NCBI GenBank assembly: GCA_026214975.1
Contig: CM047805.1
Span: 1,240,001 to 1,304,000 of the forward strand
DNA: 64,000 bases
Direction of reading: 5' to 3'
DNA from: Gentiana macrophylla
Lineage: Eukaryota > Streptophyta > Magnoliopsida > Gentianales > Gentianaceae
Below are positions 10,533 through 23,612 of the stretch, piece after piece. The notes under the pieces were generated by a model. It was not told the origin of the DNA. It worked only from the letters and a program-made list of their open reading frames with translations, and did no database searches. Position numbers and translations under genes: made by a program. The first letter of the stretch is position 1; each line of letters opens with the position of its first letter.

Positions 10533-12260
10533 TATTGCTTTGATGCCACAGAAAGTCATCTTTACATCTCCCGCCATGTCAAATTTGTTGAAACTGTTTT
10601 CCATTCCATTATATCTCTCATTCGACCCCACTGAGCCTTCCACCTTAAGTACCTCTCGATTGGATACCAACTCCACCCTCTGCACAGTTGTCATCATCAC
10701 CTCCCACTCCTCCTTCCTCTTGCCCAATCCCATCATCTTCTTGACCAATCCCATCCTCTCCTTCTCCTCCTCCTGACTCCTCCAACCCGAACCACCCTCC
10801 ATCCACCGTGGCACCTACTCACCCTATGCCCACAAGTGCCTAAAACAACATACATATATAAACCAGTTCATAAACTTAATCTTCACACTCATCTTACCAC
10901 TCTGTCCGACACTGAACCAACTATTGTTCTTCAAGCCCTTAAACACCCTAAATGAAGAAACGCAATGCAAGAAGAGTATGATGCTTTGATGCACAATGAT
11001 ACTTGGGATATTGTTCCTCCCGATCCTTCCTATAATGTTGTTGGATGTAAGTGGGTCTTTCGTCTTAAACGTAAACAAGATGGTTCTATTGATTGGTTTA
11101 AAGCTCTCCTCATTGACAAAGGCTTCCACCAACACCCGGGTGTGGACTATTTTTAGACATTTAGTCCAGTTGTTAAACCGACTACTATTCATGTAGTGCT
11201 TAGTCTGGCTCTTAGGCATGGGTGGTCTCTTTGTCAGCTTGATATTAATAATGCATTCTTGCAGGGTCATCTTCATGATATACTCTATATGTCCCAACCT
11301 CAAGGTTATGTTGACTCAGATCGTCCAGATCATGTGTGTAAGCTTAAAAAGGCCATTTATGGCCTCAAGCAAGCTCATCGAGCGTGGTATGATGAACTTA
11401 AGCAATATCTCATTTCTGTTGGATTTAAAAATGCACATGTTGATTTCTCTCTCTCTTTACCTATATTCGTAATGGCATTATAATTTTTATTCTTATTTAT
11501 GTGGATGACAATATTATCACGGGCAATAATAATTATGCTCTTCAAGGTTTTATAAATAATCTAGGTTCGAGGTTCTCTCTCAAGGATCTTGGTGCTCTTT
11601 CATACTTTCTTGGAATTGAGGCTGTTCATAATTCAACAGGTGTTGTTCTGTCTCAGAAAAGGTATATCACTGAATTGCACGAATGTCACAAACTCAGTGG
11701 CTAGCCCTTTACCCTCCGACACTTCGACTCTCAATCTCAACTCGGGATCGCCTCTGGATGATCCTACTCAATAGCGCATGGTTGTTGGTAGCCTTCAATA
11801 CTTACTCTTCACCCGTCCCGATATTTCATTTCATGTTAACAAACTGTCCCAATTCATGCATTCTCCTACTGATGTGCATTGGTCCTATGTCAAATGGCTT
11901 TTGCAATACTTAGTTGGCACAGTTATAATGACTCACCACTACTCACTTACGCTACATGCATTTTCTGACGCTGACTTGGATGGTGACAAAGATAATTTTG
12001 TGTCCACAAGTGCATTTGTTGTTTATCTTGGTCGTAATCCTATTTCTTGGAGCTCTAAGAAATGGATAGGGAGTACTATTGCTCGCTCATCCACTGAAAC
12101 CGAATACCGATCCGTTTCATCCACCACTACTGCGCTAAGTTGGATTAACTTTCTCTTGCATGACCTAGGCTATTCTCAGTCTCAGGTGCCCGTTGTCTAA
12201 TTCTTTCATAATCTTGGGACAACATAATTCTTTTATAATCCGGTTTTCCATTCAAGAATG
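10533..12260 (+). pseudogene. Element C integrase tail, RT and RNase H remnant
   Basis: After the MITE the integrase C-terminus (ESHLYISRHVKFVET) runs into a Pro/Ser-rich linker. RT starts near 10965 (MQEEYDALMHNDTW, KWVFRLKRKQDGS) and continues past an in-frame stop at about 11154 with QLDINNAFLQGH, YGLKQAHRAW and a frameshifted YVDDNIITG. RNase H-connection sequence follows (SLQYLLFTRPDISFHVNKLSQ, FSDADLDGDKD, ARSSTETEYRSVSS) and is cut at 12260 by element A. The missing C-terminal part is at 25629-25812. Confidence 0.85.
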
Positions 12261-14947
12261 TGTTGAAATAGTGTCCTAAACCCAATCGGGTTGGACCGGA
12301 TCCGACCGGGTCGGATCATTTCTACTATTTCTTTATGTTTGTACATATATTAAATGGCTTTTCACCATTGTCATATATATGTTCTTTTAGAGAACCAATT
12401 ATGAATTGTTATATGATAACGCCCTTAGTATTAAATCGTGGTAGAGAAACCATGATAGGCGATTATGGTTGATGAGATCTCTAATCACTTTAATAAGTTT
12501 GATACTTAAATGTCTCTAGGTGATGTACTATTAAACAGACATTGATAGTATAAACAGATTAGCATGTATTAGATGTCTTCATCTTTAAGAAGCGTAGATA
12601 GATCTCGCCTCATCGAAGTGTAGAGACACTTGGACCGCGTGGGCGTGTATTAGAGAATGCGTCGTTAGATCGACCCACTTACTTACGGATAAGTGTCACA
12701 CTATGTGGCGGTTGTGTAATTATCCTTAAGACCGAGTCTTCATGGCATCACGGTGTGGATTGTCATGCTTTGACACTATTGAGGTTTCCACAGCCACGGG
12801 CGATCATGCGGTAGTGATTGGGTATGATCATCAAGCATGCGGAGTATACATGATTGGTCGTCCGGGAATCGCGTATCCTATGATTGGGATCGAATATCCG
12901 AAATGGCCTTCTTATAAGGAATGTCTTACTCGTGAATCTTTGCAAAGTGGGAGTAAACGAGTTACTTCGAGAGCATGATATCCGGATTATAAGATACGAT
13001 CGTTGATGTTTTGACACTCGACTAACGATTGTATGGATATTATTACAAATGATAGGATTGTAAGTTACACGGTAATCGCTTTCACATGAAAGGTAGTAGT
13101 CATTGCATTTGACTCTTCCGATGATTGGGGTCACGGTGTGTTGCTTTGACGCTATCCCGTGATCGTTAGGCATGAAGGGCATTTTCATAATTTGCACTTT
13201 GTGCCTACGGCCAACATATTCGGAAGCTTATCGGGTCACACACATATGAACATCTAGCCGGATTAAATTGTGGTTATAGATGATAACCAAATAAGGAAAG
13301 TTTATATTGAGACTATAAAGGTTATAGTGGTAGAATTAATATTGTGGTATTTATTTATGATGAATAAATTAAATACAAGATGTTAATAATATTATATTAA
13401 TTAAAAATATTCCTGCCAATTTTGTTGGTCAAAGGGCGCCACATTCAGGCGGAGCGGGATTGTAGTTTAGGGGCGGAATTCTAAAATTAATTGTCATGGA
13501 AAAAGTGTTTAATTATTTTTTCCGTAGATACATATAAGAAATTTGTTGTAGGTTTATACTGATGTGAAAGTTTTTTTGAGTAATATACAAATGTGAAAGT
13601 TGTTGTTGTGGGTTTATATTATAAAAGACATTGACTATATTGTTTTTCATATTAATAATTGATTTATAAAAAAACAATCTAAAGATTAACAAAGTAAATA
13701 AGTTTACAAATTTTCTGATAGTCATATCAATTATCTTTTAAAATGTTCGTAAATCTTGAGAAAATAAGTGTTGAAACTTTGAGTAAAAAAATTAAAAATC
13801 AAGTTTAATATAGTAAACTTGGAAAAAAAGTGTTGAAATTTTGAGTAAAAAAATGAGGAATTTGGAATTTAATATAGTAAACTTTGAGTAAAATAAAAAT
13901 AAAAATGCTTCCTAAAATATAGGGAGGAAGGAGGATTCAACTCACAACCTTCCGCTTTATTATCAACACTTTGACCACTACACCAGATACACAAATTAGG
14001 CTTTGTAAGGAACATATAATATATATTACATCAATTGCAACATATTACCGAGTATGAAGGCTATTTTAGTAATTTCTTGGAAAATTTAAGGGGGGGCACG
14101 AGCCCCCCCTTGCCCCTCTATAAGTCCGCCCCTGGCCACATTTAATGTGTATAAGATACATTTGGATTGTGCAATTTAATTAATGGTATTACCTATTATT
14201 AATATTAGATATTAATAAAATAAAATAATATATATATATTATGCATACATGCGTGTGTGTGTGTACACATTAAATGCAAATTAGTGATTTGCTTGTGTGC
14301 GCACCAATGCATGATATTAATAGATTTTTATGTGTGTAATATATATGTGATATATATACACATGTGTAAATTGATTTATGGTAATAAAATAAATATATAG
14401 TCAATATTAGATATTGACAATATCTTGGAAATATTCAATATGAGATATTGACAAAATCCTAGATTTATTTAATATGAGATATTATAATAAATGAGATAAA
14501 TCAATCAATTATATTTTCCTTATTTTATTGGGAAAATGTTTTCTTCTCTCCACTCTGAAGATGGCGCCACCTACACTATAAATAAGAGGTGGGTGTCAAG
14601 CTCTTTTATACAACACAATTCCAAGAACTAATAGTTCTTGTGTAAAATAGAGAGCATCCTATAGAGAGTTGGAGAGAGGAAAAGGGCCGGGTCTAGAAAC
14701 CGGAGTTTTCCAATAGCAATCCATGATGGGATTCCGCGGGTCATTCGTGTGGATGGCGGTAGAGGTCAACACTGGGCGGCTCTATGCGAACTACTCTCCT
14801 TAAACGGTCAAAGCGTCGATCTTTTAGATCAACCAAGGTAACCACCGTCTACTAACTCGCTTTGTTTATTGCTTAAACGAAGTCGATCCTGGTTAAAAGG
14901 AAATAAAATTTTAAATTCCGCTGCGTTCCCGCGTAGATTTCCTAACA
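12261..14947 (+). repeat. Left LTR of element A
   Basis: This LTR is 2687 bp as found and about 1990 bp once the 689-bp hAT insertion and its 8-bp duplication are removed. That agrees with the 1960-bp solo LTR of the same family at 41832-43791. It contains a TATAAATAAG box near 14578 and a downstream U5-like region ending GATTTCCTAACA, followed at once by the primer-binding site. Confidence 0.92.
13446..14134. mobile_element. hAT-type non-autonomous element in the left LTR of A
   Basis: A 689-bp insertion is flanked by the perfect 8-bp duplication GCCACATT (13438-13445 and 14135-14142). Termini are CAGGCGGAGC on the left and CAGGGGCGGA on the right when reversed. The right LTR of the same element (near 24806-24825) holds the empty site, which confirms insertion after A integrated. 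No transposase is present. A tRNA-like pair of boxes lies inside (minus strand TGGTGTAGTGGTCAAAG and GTGAGTTGAATCC, about 13925-13982), suggesting a SINE-like piece within it. Confidence 0.92.
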
Positions 14948-14948
14948 G

Positions 14949-14961
14949 TGGTATCAGAGAG
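14949..14961 (+). other. Primer-binding site of element A
   Basis: TGGTATCAGAGAG lies just inside the left LTR and is complementary to the 3' end of plant initiator tRNA-Met, with one or two mismatches at the distal end. Confidence 0.85.
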
Positions 14962-15307
14962 AGTTTCGAGCTTAAGCAATAAGCATGTTATTTTACGTAG
15001 TTAATTTCATCATTTTAAATCACGTAATTAAAAGATGAAAGATTTTAGATTCGCAAAACGATACACGAAAGAATAAAAAAGGGATTGGGTGGTGCTCGGC
15101 CGATCATGGGCGGCACCACCACCGTCGTCCGCAATCATGCGGCGGCGGCTGCTTGGCGGGTCTCTTTCTTTTTGTTTTGTGTATTTTGTGTTTCTATATG
15201 GTTCATGGTTGTGATTGGTAATTCGTTTTGTTTAGTTGTGTCATATGGCTAACCAATGGTTCAAATAGTTTGGCCATTGGGATGCCACATGACATTAAAA
15301 TAATAAT

Positions 15308-15625
15308 GGCCTTTCCAAACTTTGTTTGGAATAGGCCTAGGCCCTTTCCAAATATTTGATTTGGATTAGGCTGAGCTTTGGAGACACTTCCAAAATTTTG
15401 ATTTTGGAAGGTGGCTGCTTAAACCAAAATTATTTGGCCTTTCCAAATATTTGATTTGGAATAAACTGTGCCCTTTTTCAAATATTTGATTTGTAAAGCG
15501 CTTAGCTTGCGCCACTTCCAAAATTTTGATTTTGGAAAGTGGTCGCCTAAGCCAAATTTGGTTTAGGAAGATGCCTTTTGGTTTAGGAAACCAAGGCATC
15601 CCTTTTGATTAAGAATCAAAAGGAA
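15308..15625 (+). repeat. Nine consecutive hairpins in the leader of element A
   Basis: Short inverted repeats follow one another with little spacing. Examples are TTCCAAAC..GTTTGGAA, CTTCCAAAA..TTTTGGAAG (twice), TTCCAAAT..ATTTGGAA, CCTAAGCCAAATTTGGTTTAGG-type, GATGCCTT..AAGGCATC and CCTTTTGATT..AATCAAAAGG. Arms are about 5-13 bp and loops 3-6 bases. The block sits about 360 bases after the primer-binding site, where a retrotransposon leader lies. Whether the RNA folds or functions is unknown. Confidence 0.75.
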
Positions 15626-18600
15626 AGAAACAAAAGAGACTTAATTTTAATTTTGATTTATTTTTAGAATGGTTCTAATTAATTAAAATTAAAATTAAAA
15701 TCGTTTAAAATTAATCGTTAATTTATTTCGATTGAAATCATTTAATTAATTAAATGTTAATTAGTTAATTGATTGGATAAAATTATTTAATAGATTAAAT
15801 GTTAATTGATTAATTAAGACGCAAGTAGTTAAATTTTAATTTTATCTTTTTCACAAGATTTTATTGTATGGATTAGATATAGTAGATATAATATGATTAT
15901 ATGGACCCCAATTGATCATGGACTCGACCGATAGGATAGATGTGAATGATTTAATTTTTCTGTTGGTTTAAAAATTGTCCTAGGCCGTTATGAAGAACGT
16001 GACCTAGTTTATTTTCTGGATTTATCCCATTCTCGTTGACTCCCCCCGTGTGCGGCGGGTGTATTTATTTTATTAGATAGAATTAAATGTAACAAGAATG
16101 GAGGAGAAGATGGAGACCAAAGAAAGACGAAAATGAAGATCCCATTGGAGAATGGAGCATTAAAGATTCTATTGGCGGTTGCAGCAATACCCTTAGATTG
16201 TGACCAGCGCGGTTTCATCGATTTGTATTCAAACCGCACTCTAGGAAAAGTCCATGATCATACCGGTTACTTTACGTCTTTATTTATTTTGTGCTTGTAT
16301 TTATTTTATATGATACGATAGATGCATAACTAGGCACGATCTAGATAAATGTGTAGGATGTATGTCTATAGAGATAGATATACTTGATGAGACCGCAATT
16401 AAAATTAATTAAGTGAATTGATTTACTTAAAAATACTTCCACAACAAAAATCAAGTCGAAATATTGTCTCCCAATATTATAACGACGGTGAAGAGCCTGT
16501 GTTTCGGATCCAACTGATCGACCACCGCCGGAGTTGACTCGCCTCGGGTATATCGTCGTTATTGAGATATGATCGTATGAGATCTCGTGAATATTGGGTT
16601 ATGACTTGACTAGAGTCTTTCGGCGATTGGCCACCGTCAGGGCCGCCTCGACTTTAGAGACAAGGGTTGACTAACACATAGTGATGTGTATCGCCAAAGA
16701 GTTGACTAGTCAACCACCGAGAATCACATAGAGATGTGAATGGTAAAGAGTTACCCACCTATCGAAATTATCTTGGTTGATCGACCACCGCCGGAATCGA
16801 GGTAACTAGATGGGATCTCACCACTAAAGAATTTTGAAAAATTCTTGAAAGTCAATTGGAAGTAGTTGACTAGTGGGAGCAAAATCATAAACCAAAAGAC
16901 CATTTTTGATTTTGCGTGTATAAACAACAACAACATATTTATTTTCATTTTTATGTTGTAGTTTTAGCAAACTTTATATTTATGTTTTATTCTCGATTAG
17001 TAAAACCAAACTATGATCATTACCTTTTGAGAAACGTTCTCAAATATGGTTAAGTAATATTAATCCTTTTAAAATAAGCAATGACACGAGCAATCCCGTT
17101 ATAGTAGTTAGAGACAAGGAGACTACATATCTGATGAAGTAATCCAAGACTTTAATCATTAAAGAAAAACGGAAGCTCGTGATAGTGGATACGATCCAAT
17201 ATAATCATTCGGTCATACGATGACGAGTTATTCAAACGTTGGATAAGAATGACTAGACCGAATTTTGGAAATGATGTTTTCAAAATTGTAAGATTTAAGT
17301 ATCAACTTAATTCTATCATTGCTTAAAGGTTAATTAAATAGCGATTTAAAACATTAACTATTTAATAAACTTTAGATTTTCTTTATGAAAGGAAATCAAA
17401 GACATAGTTCTTGTGATCTTTCTTAAGTCTTATGAAGACTACACTAAGAAATATTTACAAGAGCTTGAAGGATTAAAAAGGAAATTAGGGCATGTGCTTA
17501 AATAGAGAACTTATTGAAGTTTCTATTATAGGCAAGTAAGTTGAGATAAATCAATCTAAGTTCAAGTCAACTCTTAGATATATGATATCTTGCGAGTGTG
17601 ATTAAATTAGAAAGATTAAATACTGAGATATGGAAGGTGAAGCAAGCGTTGTAACACTTACCACATTCGGATCTAGTAAAGCGATAAGGAAACTAAATAA
17701 ATGTTATTATGTTCGGTTCTTATGAAAACATGCTTTCGCTTATTTGTTAGAATTTAGTAGACATATTCAATTGTAAAGAATAAATGTTATTCCGATAAAG
17801 TTGGAAGGTCACCGAATCTAACATACTAAATTGATGTCACTATATAGTTGATATATGTGATGAGATCTCAACTAAATATTTGTATGGTTTGTTATCCTTG
17901 ATATTTGTAGTTGTTCTGTATGTCGACTCTCCGGAAGAGAAGCGTGTAATTAAACGTCATTCGATGATGTTGAACCATATGATTATGAATCATGTGGGTT
18001 ATAATATCTTATCCAAAGAAGACTAAAATACCCTTTTATGAAAAGGTTATAAATTCTAGAAAAATTGTCTAAAGCCTAAACATACCGATGTTTGTTGGCT
18101 TATGACAATTAATGCCACAAATAATTGTTTGTTAATCTCTACGATTATTTTTAGAAATGGTCAAGTGTACTCAATGAAGTGCATAATTCGGAAAGCCCAA
18201 AAGTTCGAGCTAGTACGAATATGAGATTGATGAGCTACTTAGAATTAATCTTCAATTGGATTAAAGTAATTAATACACAAGAGTGTTTGAAGTCGTCGAA
18301 AGGGAATAAGATTCTCCTTGAAGGATACCATCTTTGGGATATGCAATTAGATTGTGTTCCCAAAATGGAAATAACACTTTATATGATAAAGGTGTGACGC
18401 AAGCCATGCGATGTATCCTTACCCGCTTTCGGGTAAGTGCCCTTATACTTAACCGAGTTCCAAAGAATAAGGTTGAATAAATTCCATATTAGATATGGAA
18501 GATTTAATGTCAAATCTATCTTAACCGATGATTTGAAGTTGTCACAGGCAAAGTCAGAAAGGCTTGGAGCCTAGTACGACGTATGAGACTTTGTGGAATA

Positions 18601-20208
18601 TCTTAGCAAGTACGCTAGATATTATTTACTCGTCCGACGGAGCAAAAGGCGTTTGTCTCCAAACATGCTGTCTTCTAGAGGAAGTGTTTCTTCCAAGAGA
18701 AACAGTGGGAGTGAATCAGATCTCAAAAGAGTTTGAGAACCACAAAGATATATTCACCCAATGGAACGTGAGCGGGCGCCACATAGCGATGAGGTGTAGA
18801 TCACCGCTCAAAGTGCACACAAAAGTTCTCAGAAGTCTCAGAGATAACCTCAAGCCTGAAAGAGGTCTGCGAGTGCGTTCATCTTGAAGAATGAATATCT
18901 CACGACTCATAAAAGAATGTTTGAAAGGCAAGATTGAGAGATATGGCTAGAGCCATAATATCTGAATTAGATTCTTCCAAAGTGACAACCAGGTTGTGAA
19001 CCTAGTCCTGCCTTACCTGAGGGAATGTCCCTGTAAGGCTGAGCCCAGTTCTATTCAGACCATGCTTGTTATAACTTCGTATCATGGCTGTATGATAGTG
19101 TTGAAGACGTTGGGCAGAAAGCTCAATGTTCATAGACGATAACATGATATGTAAGCCCACGAGATCCATTTATGGACTCAAACAAGTTTCTCTAGACGAT
19201 TTCTTTGTTTGATAATCAAAGGAGTTTGATTTAGTCAAAAGAAGGATATGCCCAATGTGCAAGATGGATAATGGGAGTGTGTTACGATTCTTGAGTAAGG
19301 TATTAGATATCTCTCTCGAGAATTGTCACCCCATGTCATGATGATGAATTAATGTTTGGTAGTTCAAGGTCTTTGTGAAAGCACTTGGATTAGCGATTCT
19401 TGTTTAGAAATAAGAATCTATAGCGATAGATTTAATCATTGTTAGATTATAGTTTACCTATATAGATGTGATGCTAAAAGAAGTTTAGCATAGATCGCAA
19501 GATCTTTCTGTGTTAGGACGTTGGTCCTAAAGATGAGGTGAAAGATGATGTTTATGGAAGGTTTCCTTTGCTACTGCGATAGGAATCATCATAAAGGTAA
19601 TGCCGGATGTTCATACTCCATGAATAGTCATGACCAAGTATGAAAGTAGATCTGGTGAGTGTCGAGAATATCCTTAAACAAGTAGTTAAGGAAGAATTCC
19701 TGGTTTATCGAAACTTGGAGTTAGATAAATATAGTTATACATACGTATATCCTGAGTCTTATGAAGGCAAGTGGGAGCTACTGATGCAGGTTTGCAAATC
19801 ACTTTGATTAAGTGATACAATGGTGGAAATGTTCTAGCCTATGGGTCATCAGAATTTCTACAAGCGAGCCAAAACACATGAGTGCCTTAGAGGCGCGCGG
19901 GAGGCGATACATGGATCTAGAAGGTTCATTCTTGAACCTTGTACAGTTCTTCCACCTTTTCTATATAGCTGATATAGTGAGTGGATTCATTGCTTGAAGC
20001 AAGGACCAGGGTCTCGTCAGAGATTCATGTATGTGTTGAGGCGGTTCCTTTTGACTTGGTCATTTGGAGCATGATGTGAAGATAGTCTGAGTCCCCACGG
20101 ACGATCCGATCCGTCATGGCTGAGTCGGTTGCGAGTATTGCATGAGATTCTTGTGTTTCAACTTGGTCTTGTGTGTGCGAGTGATTGGTTTTAGGCCAAG
20201 TGGGAGAT
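15626..20208 (+). pseudogene. Eroded internal region of element A
   Basis: There is no open frame beyond about 110 codons here. Short stretches look like decayed copia pol in the plus sense, e.g. an RT/RNase H connection-like segment near 19550-19640 and an RNase H end just before the purine tract at 20198-20208. That order agrees with element orientation. The 16.4-16.8 kb part contains repeated GACCACCGCCGGA-type phrases. The rest, about 17-19 kb, is AT-rich without recognisable motifs. The copia assignment is inferred from these fragments and the tRNA-Met site. Confidence 0.55.
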
Positions 20209-20347
20209 TGTTGAAATAGTGTCCTAAACCCAATCGGGTTGGACCGGATCCGACCGGGTCGGATCATTTCAACTATTTCTTTATGTTTGTACATATATTA
20301 AATGGCTTTTCTGTTGTCATATATATGTTCTTTTAGAGAACCAATTA

Positions 20348-20708
20348 TGAAGAGAGTTTGAGAATGTGATAAACACAAGAGTAAACTTCAACTTATCTTT
20401 TATTCATTGATAATGAAGGAGTATAAATAGATACAATTTGGAGAGAGACTAGCTAGCTAGGGCGGCCACTTGAGTATGTAGATGTGGGCGGCACAAAAGC
20501 AAAAAGTAAAAGTACAATCTATGTCTATGTCTATGACATAAAGTAAACTAGAGTTTGACATATTAATTGTTTATATGTATCACAATTAATATGTCTTTTA
20601 CAAATAAATAAATATAAACAATTAATATGTCTTTTACAAATAAATAAAGTGCAGTCTGCCGATCACCTGCTTGAGACTCAAGTGATCATCTGAAGTGATA
20701 TATTTCCA
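20348..20708 (-). repeat. 3' LTR of copia D
   Basis: This putative 361-bp LTR begins TGGAAATATATC in element sense, right after the purine tract. It contains a direct repeat of ATTAATATGTCTTTTACAAA (about 20586-20646). The outer end at TGAAGAGAG is inferred from the break in similarity to LTR A. Confidence 0.65.
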
Positions 20709-21590
20709 CACCCTCAAACTGGTCAGATATATTGATGCAAATGCCAAGTTTGCTACTTAGTCTCATTTGAACGTAAGAGGTGGAATAGCCTTGGTAAGAA
20801 TATCGGCATTTTGATCTTCTCGAGGAACATACTTTGGAGTTGAATAATCTTGGCATCAATCTTCTCCTTCGTAAAAGTGTCTCATCAATGTCCACATGTT
20901 TTGTTTTGTCATGATGGACTGGATCCTCTGCCACGATAAGTCTTTGAGTTATTATCACAACAGAGTGTGATAGGTTCTTTGAATAGGTTCTTTGAAGTTC
21001 GATTAAGTACTCTTTTGAGCCAAAGAGCTTCACAAATGCCTAAAACAAGTGCCTGAGTTCGACTTTCAGATCGCTTCTTACATACGACAGTTGTTTCTTG
21101 CTCCTCCAAGTAACAAGATTGCCCCATACATAGGAACAATAGCCTGTGGTAGACCTTCTATCTCTATGTGGCATCCACCTAATCAAAGATCAGTATAGAC
21201 CTTGATGGATCTATCGGCCAGACTTGGTGAAGTGTAACCCTTGGCCAGGAGTGGACTTCAAATACATGATATTCTATTCATCGCATCCCAATGTTGCTCG
21301 ATGAGGGCAATGCATGAACTGGCTAACAAGATCGACACCATATGCAATATCCGGTCTTGTATGGGATAGGTAGATGAGTTTCCTACAAGTCTTTGATATT
21401 GTTCCTTTCTTACAAAGAATGTCACCATGCAAAGAGGTATGACTGGGGTCTCTGGGGATATCTGAGCAGTTTGCACCCCAAAGATGCCGCTTTCTTCAGC
21501 CCAGTCCAGTACATATTTCCTTTGGGAGACTGAGATTCCTTTGATGTTTCTAGCTACTTCCATGCCAAGAAAATACTTAAGTAAACCCAA
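20709..21590 (-). pseudogene. Copia D RNase H and RT C-terminal remnant
   Basis: Recognisable pieces in shifted frames are LGLLKYFLGMEVA and SQRKYVLD (21500-21590), GICEALWLKRVLN with CCDNNSK (about 20970-21050), and VHHDKTKHVDID followed by a degraded end (20800-20930). These are the connection, RNase H and C-terminal blocks of copia pol. At least four frameshifts are needed to link them. Confidence 0.8.
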
Positions 21591-22250
21591 GTCTTTAACT
21601 TTGAAATACCTTTGCCGCCAGCTTCTTTCAAGTGTTGGATCTCGTGAGAGTCATCTCCAGTAAGGATGATATCGTCCACATAGACAATAAGAATAGACCT
21701 CTTCTGGTTGGTTGTCTTGATGAACATAGTGTGATCAGAATTGCATTGGTGATATCCAGCAGCTTTGACCACAGTTGTTAATTTTCCAAACCATGCCCTT
21801 GGTGATTGCTTCAGGCCATATAGAGATTTCCTCAGTTTGCACACCTTGCCTTGAGTATGAGGATTGATAAAACCAGGAGGTATAGTCATATAAACCTCCT
21901 CAAGAAGGTCCCCATTTAGAAAAGCATTTTTGATGTCCAATTGATGAAGAGGCCGACTCAAGTTGGACAGAGAAATTAGTACCTCGACAGCGGTGTGAGC
22001 TTTGCCACCGGTGCAAAAGTTTCTTTATAGTCAATGCCATAAGTTTGAGTGAATCCCGGCTACCAATCGGCTTTGTACTTGTCAATAGTGCCATCAAGAG
22101 GTGTACTTGATAGTGAATAACCATTTGCAAATGATTGTCTTCTTGCCTTTTGGAAGAGTTGTGAGATCCCAAGTATGATTATCCGGAGGCGCGTCATCTC
22201 TGTTTTAACAAAGCTGACCTTCCCACTTATCATTTTGAAGGGCCTCACCA
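21591..22250 (-). pseudogene. Copia D reverse transcriptase
   Basis: The RT core reads LHQLDIKNAFLNGDLLEEVYM, LYGLKQSPRAWF and VYVDDIILTGDDSHEI, so both Asp-containing catalytic motifs are visible. The N-terminal fingers lie in other frames around 21960-22250 and include a probable frameshift near 22060. Confidence 0.85.
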
Positions 22251-22503
22251 GATATTTTTAGGAATAGAGTGAGAGTCCAAGTCCTATGTAAACATGGCAA
22301 AGACAGGAGACAACTGATCATAAGATAAATAAGTATGAATAGAGTGATCAGTGCAAGATCTCTTTCCTTCCCGAGAGCAATAGGCCTATCATCAATGTCG
22401 TGCATCGCCGAGAGTGCAGATGATTGATGAGTGTCGATGAGGCTCGAGTCGGCGATTCTGGTTCGATGAGTATCGAGTTCGGGAGGTTGCTTGAGGATCC
22501 GAT

Positions 22504-23612
22504 TCAACAGCTCTGGGTCGATGGGTTCTTTGAGGCTCGATGGGTGATGAGTATCGAGGATCTTTGGAGGTTATGAGTCTGCTGAGGATAAATGGTTTGC
22601 TGAGGGAACGGACTTAGTTCAATCTCAATCAGGTTTCCATCAGTGACTGGCTCAGTAGGTTTGCTGTAATAAGGAGTCCTTTCAAAGAATTTTACATCCA
22701 TAGAATTGTAAAATTTCTTTTCAGTAGGAGAGTAACACTTGTAACCTTTCCTGTTCGATGCATATCCAAGGAAAATGCACTTATGAGCTTTAGGATCAAG
22801 TTTATACATGTTTGAGCATGGATATATACAAACACAGTACAACTAAAGATTTTTTGAGGCAATTGGGCAATAAGATGAGGGCGAGGAGTGTGTGGTCGGC
22901 GGGGTTTGGATAGGAGTCTTGAAACCTAACACTCTGGCTGGGAAGCTGTTGATTAATTAAATATGTGGCGATCATTATAGCTTCACCCCACATATATTTT
23001 GGAACATTTGTAGTGAACATGATTGATCTAGCCATTTCCAAAGAGTGCCTATTCTTTCTCTCAAAGAACTCCATTTTGTTTGAGGTGTCTCAACACAACT
23101 CTTGATATGGACAATTCCTTATTCATTAAGAAATTACTGAGATTAGACTCATAATATTCAAGAGCATTGTCAGTCTTCAAAATTTTAATCTTAGTGTCAA
23201 ACTGAGTAGAGACCATGTTGTAAAACTCTTGAAAGATGGATCCAACTTCAGATTTATCCTTCATTAAAAATAACCAAGTGGTTCTGGTGTGGTCATCTAT
23301 GAAGGTGACAAACCACCTCTTGCCTGTTATACTTTTCACTCTTGAGGGTCCCCATACATCACTGTGAATTAAGGTGAAAGGTGTAGATGGGAGGTGAGGT
23401 AATTTAGTATACACAGATTTGGTGAGTTTGGCAAATTGACAAATATCACATTGAAGATCATTAAGATTACATCCTTTAAACAATTCTGGAATTAAAGATT
23501 TCAAATAACCAAAACTTGGATGTCCTAGCCTATAATGCCATAACATGATATTGTCAAGGTTCTGAAAGAGTGCAGTCTGCTGGCGGTCAGTCTTGATCTT
23601 ACTTCTTGGCAA
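22504..23612 (-). pseudogene. Copia D integrase
   Basis: An HHCC zinc domain (WHYRLGHPSFG, CDICQFAK) and the DDE core are present: LIHSDVWGPS, ILKTDNALEYY, and QNGV followed after a frameshift by FERKNRHSLEMARS. The usual second-Asp motif TDNGGE reads TDNALE. The GKEY-like tail (DPKAHKCIFLGYASNRKGYKCY) is at 22504-22842. Confidence 0.87.
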
